A stretch of 8,284 nucleotides of DNA, taken from the NCBI GenBank assembly GCA_028286165.1, contig JAPYMU010000065.1, positions 1-8,284 of the forward strand, given 5' to 3'. This DNA comes from Spongiicolonus versatilis (GTDB lineage Bacteria; Pseudomonadota; Gammaproteobacteria; Arenicellales; Spongiicolonaceae). Below the pieces are notes generated by a model, which did not search any database, was not told where the DNA came from, and was given only the letters and a program-made list of their open reading frames with translations. Below are positions 6,337 through 8,284 of the stretch, one piece after another (the first letter of the stretch is position 1; the number at the start of each line of letters is the position of its first letter). Both the position numbers and the translations under genes were made by a program.

Positions 6337-6365
6337 TGCAAACCCGCCCCCATGCGCGGTATAGT
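6337..6365 (+). promoter_or_regulatory. Possible promoter of the membrane protein-amidotransferase pair
   Basis: TATAGT (6360-6365, five of six -10 matches) lies 17 nt after TGCAAA (6337-6342, a weak -35). A start near 6371 would give about 28 nt of leader to ATG 6399. The divergent -35 of the Panacea operon is only a few bases away, so binding at one promoter could affect the other. Confidence 0.4.
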
Positions 6366-6398
6366 TTAGCCCAGTCAAACCTGAAACCCACCCACCCA

Positions 6399-6587
6399 AT
6401 GGAACCCCTCGCCCTCTGGGAGCAAATTTTAATCGGCGTCTTCGGCGTGCTGCTGCTGCTGTGGTGCTGGCCGCGGGCGCGGGCGTTGTTGCGTGAGAGT
6501 GCCGAGGCCGAGAAAGACTGGCCGGCGCTGCTGTTGCCGGTGGGCGCGGTGGTGGCGTTTGTGGTGATTTTGATTCTACTGGTGTGA
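6399..6587 (+). CDS. Small two-helix inner-membrane protein
   Basis: A 62-residue protein not matched to a family. It has two hydrophobic segments, about residues 7-25 (WEQILIGVFGVLLLLWCW) and 42-62 (from PALLLPVGAVV to the C-terminus). They are joined by a charged loop (RARALLRESAEAEKD). That architecture fits a helical hairpin in the inner membrane, with the basic loop (about 26-40) probably cytoplasmic by the positive-inside rule. ATG 6399 is chosen because the in-frame ATG at 6336 would add 21 polar residues and lies upstream of the likely promoter. No Shine-Dalgarno is visible. Its TGA overlaps the GTG start of the amidotransferase (GTGA), suggesting coupled expression. The function is unknown; small neighbours of this kind are often only positionally conserved. 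Confidence 0.68.
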   Translation: MEPLALWEQILIGVFGVLLLLWCWPRARALLRESAEAEKDWPALLLPVGAVVAFVVILILLV

Positions 6588-7312
6588 CGGTGAAACGTAT
6601 TTTACTGCTCCGCCACATGGCCGGCGACGGTGCCGACCGTGTCGCCCGTGCATTGCGCGCGCGCGGCGATGCGGTTTTCAGTTGCACGCCGGCGCTTGGC
6701 GATGCGCTGCCGGACGCCGCCGAAGTGGACGCCGTGGTCTGCTACGGCGGCGCGCAAAGCGTTAACGACACCGACGACGCGCCCTACCTTGCGCGCGAGA
6801 CCGAATGGATTCGCCGCTGGGTCGGTGAAGGCCGGCCCTATTTCGGCATCTGCCTCGGCGCGCAACTGCTGGCGCGCGCATTGGGCGGCGAAGTCGCGCG
6901 CCATCCGCAGGGCTTGTTTGAAATCGGTTTCGGCGAGGTGCGGCCGGTGAACGCCGGCGATTCTTTTCTGCCGCGTGCTGAAAAATTTTTCCAGTGGCAC
7001 CAGGAAGGCTTCACCCCGCCGCCCGGCGCGCGGCTGCTGGCAACGGGCGCGGTTTTTGCCAACCAGGCTTTTGCGGTGGACGAGAAAATCATCGGCGTGC
7101 AGTTTCACCCCGAAGTCACGCGCCACATGCTGCTGCGCTGGCAGCGCGAGGCGGCGCACATGCTGCAGCGGCCGGAGGCGCATTCCGCGGCACGGCAGTT
7201 GGCCGACTGGGAGCGCCACCATGAAAACGTGCGCGGCTGGCTTGGGCGGTTTCTGGAACGCTGGCGGGGTGAGGGTGAGGACGCGGACCGGGGCGTGGGA
7301 TGGGCGGCGTGA
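6584..7312 (+). CDS. Class I glutamine amidotransferase (stand-alone GMP-synthase-like GATase1)
   Basis: A 242-residue free-standing GATase1 protein, a fold that hydrolyses glutamine to supply ammonia. The catalytic triad is intact: C90 in the nucleophile elbow FGICLGAQLLA, with H175 and E177 in GVQFHPEVT. The YGGAQSVND segment (54-62) and EIGFGEVR (113-120) match the GMP-synthase-like subfamily seen as single-domain proteins. Residues 136-142 (FQWHQEG) correspond to its conserved W/xHxD-like block. No synthetase domain is attached or adjacent, so the acceptor reaction is unknown. GTG at 6584 overlaps the preceding stop by four bases; a GTG at 6590 is an equally possible start two codons in. 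The C-terminal tail (WLGRFLERWRGEGEDADRG) is charged and outside the domain. No transcription terminator is evident in the 113 bp after it. Confidence 0.85.
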   Translation: MTVKRILLLRHMAGDGADRVARALRARGDAVFSCTPALGDALPDAAEVDAVVCYGGAQSVNDTDDAPYLARETEWIRRWVGEGRPYFGICLGAQLLARALGGEVARHPQGLFEIGFGEVRPVNAGDSFLPRAEKFFQWHQEGFTPPPGARLLATGAVFANQAFAVDEKIIGVQFHPEVTRHMLLRWQREAAHMLQRPEAHSAARQLADWERHHENVRGWLGRFLERWRGEGEDADRGVGWAA

Positions 7313-7425
7313 GAAAAACCGCGGGCCCCGGGGTTCAGCGGCGGTGAGGGCAGGGTTTATTCGGCCACGATTGCGCCCGGTGCCGTCTCCGCCGTTTTCG
7401 AGTAATTGCGCATGAAAAGAAACGC

Positions 7426-8107
7426 CTATCCCCAAAACGAATACAACACCAACAACACCCCCAGCCCCACCGCCGCTTGCAAGGTTGCGCCGCCGGCCAG
7501 GGTGGCGATGGCGCGGAGTTCGGTTTGGTTTGGCAGCGCGGCGCGGCGGACCAGGTGGTAGAAACTGTCGTTGGGCAAAATGGCGATGAATGAGCCCAGG
7601 CAGATGGCCAACACGGCAAAAATGGGCGGCGTGCCGGCGTGCGCCACCAGCGGCAACGCCAGCGGGCCGGCCGCGGCGAAGGTTGCCATGCTGGAGTCTT
7701 GCGTGACTTTAAGCAACGCGCCGAGCGCGAACAAAATCAGCAGTCCGGCGATGCCGCCGCGCGAGGTGAAAAGGTCCTGCACCGGCAACGCCGCGGCCAA
7801 AAACGCGCTGAACGCGCTGGCCGCGCAGATGAGCAGCAGCAGCGCGCACCCCGGACTCCACGCATTCGCGCCGCCGAGCCGTGGATGCGCATGCGCTCCA
7901 GCGCGGCGGCGAGGGTGAAGGACGGCAGCAGAATGAGCGCAAACTCCCCGGCCGCCAGCCCCCAGCCGGCGTTAAACCGCGCAATAAGTTCCCGCGGCGC
8001 GTCGTTAACCCAATGCCGATTGCCACGCTGAGCAGCATGAGCCACACCACCAGCAACAGGCTGGGAATCCATTTGCGCCAAGGAACGGATTTGGTCGATT
8101 CGGGCAT
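7426..8107 (-). pseudogene. GntP-family permease remnant, frameshifted and internally shortened
   Basis: Permease remains spread over three frames. From ATG 8107 (MPESTKSVPWRKW) a first membrane helix reads to about 8011. The sequence then continues convincingly one frame over (VNDAPRELIARFNAGWG, then EFALILLPSFTLAAAL) to about 7885. A second shift, near 7865-7890, leads to NAWSPGCALLLLICA and a well-preserved C-terminal third ending in TAG at 7426. That part (ALLKVTQDSSMATFAAAG, AICLGSFIAILPNDSFYHLV) lines up with the end of GntP gluconate/H+ symporters (their RVAQGSA and the ND-x-x-F-W-L-V motif). About 227 codons in total are present, against roughly 440 in GntP, so the middle helices are missing. 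The first shift is explained by one lost G at the GGG run 8009-8011; the second coincides with the missing middle. Substrate is unknown. Assembly error is possible for the single-base shift, less so for the missing segment. Confidence 0.7.
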
Positions 8108-8212
8108 GGGGTTTTGGGGCGGGGTTTGTGGGGGTTTTACGCTTGGACGCGGGAAGCCAGACGCCAAGGATGGCAAATTGGCTACATCGCAAAATCGACG
8201 GAAAGACCCTGG

Positions 8213-8247
8213 ACTCCGGCTGTTGCCGGAGTGGCAGCGGAGTGGCA
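8213..8247. repeat. Palindromic intergenic repeat with short direct repeat
   Basis: A perfect 8-bp inverted repeat ACTCCGGC (8213-8220) and GCCGGAGT (8225-8232) around a TGTT loop. It is followed by two copies of CGGAGTGGCA (8227-8236 and 8238-8247). The form resembles the GGATTCCGGC-loop-GCCGGAATGACG class of dispersed REP-like elements common in proteobacterial intergenic DNA. Only one copy is in the window, so dispersal cannot be confirmed. No T-run follows on either strand, so a terminator role is not supported. The rest of 8108-8284 shows no gene I can support. Confidence 0.45.
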
Positions 8248-8284
8248 ATTAGGGGCGGCATCACTCGGCGGAAATTGCGTCCAA

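Noticed and set aside
7357..7413. 18-residue minus-strand frame after the permease remnant.
   Set aside because: Too short, no ribosome site and no recognisable content.
7313..7425. GC-rich palindrome CCCCGGGG (7326-7333) after the amidotransferase, considered as a terminator.
   Set aside because: No usable loop and no downstream T-tract.
6602..7435. 277-codon minus-strand open frame.
   Set aside because: Antisense to the amidotransferase with its intact catalytic triad; no recognisable domain.
1..8284. CRISPR arrays, tRNA/rRNA genes, transposases or attachment sites.
   Set aside because: No regularly spaced repeats, cloverleaf sequence, rRNA stretch or transposase motif was seen on either strand by eye.

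Overview
The window looks like chromosomal DNA from a GC-rich Gram-negative proteobacterium, possibly a gammaproteobacterium. The class is inferred from housekeeping gene types only: a ZapE/AFG1-like ATPase, CysQ, MoaA and a NudL-like Nudix protein. Gene packing is tight, with short or overlapping junctions. Most housekeeping genes lack a clear Shine-Dalgarno sequence. Two more AT-rich patches (about 60-640 and about 5176-6340) each hold a toxin-antitoxin type module, which suggests accessory insertions in a conserved backbone.

Layout. On the minus strand at the left are hicA (87-284) and hicB (281-637), an RNA-targeting toxin-antitoxin pair transcribed hicB then hicA with an ATGA overlap. 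Upstream on the same strand is a secreted staphylococcal-nuclease-type enzyme with a C-terminal helix-hairpin-helix (721-1500). Divergent from it, a Nudix hydrolase (1569-2174) and moaA (2184-3224) run on the plus strand. They end 12 bp from the stop of zapE (minus, 3237-4331). zapE is head to head with cysQ (plus, 4372-5175).

The next block is the most interesting one. A minus-strand pair consists of a Panacea/SocA-type (DUF4065) protein (5620-6279) followed by an unassigned 164-residue protein (5129-5623). They overlap by ATGA and sit behind a good sigma-70-type promoter. By analogy with PanA-PanT modules this is probably a toxin-antitoxin system whose toxin I can only tentatively place (possibly a PemK/MazF-like barrel). 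Its 3' end runs 47 bp into the end of cysQ. Divergent from it are a 62-residue two-helix membrane protein (6399-6587) and a class I glutamine amidotransferase (6584-7312), joined by a GTGA overlap.

The right end (7426-8107, minus) holds the remains of a GntP-type permease. It is readable only by joining three frames and is much shorter than the family, so it looks like a pseudogene or a sequence-error-damaged gene. The last 177 bases hold a small palindromic repeat and no gene I can support.

The genes do not form one pathway. moaA serves molybdenum cofactor synthesis, cysQ recycles the sulfate-assimilation by-product PAP, and zapE acts at the division site. The TA modules are self-contained. 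No tRNA, rRNA, CRISPR array, transposase or origin was seen.
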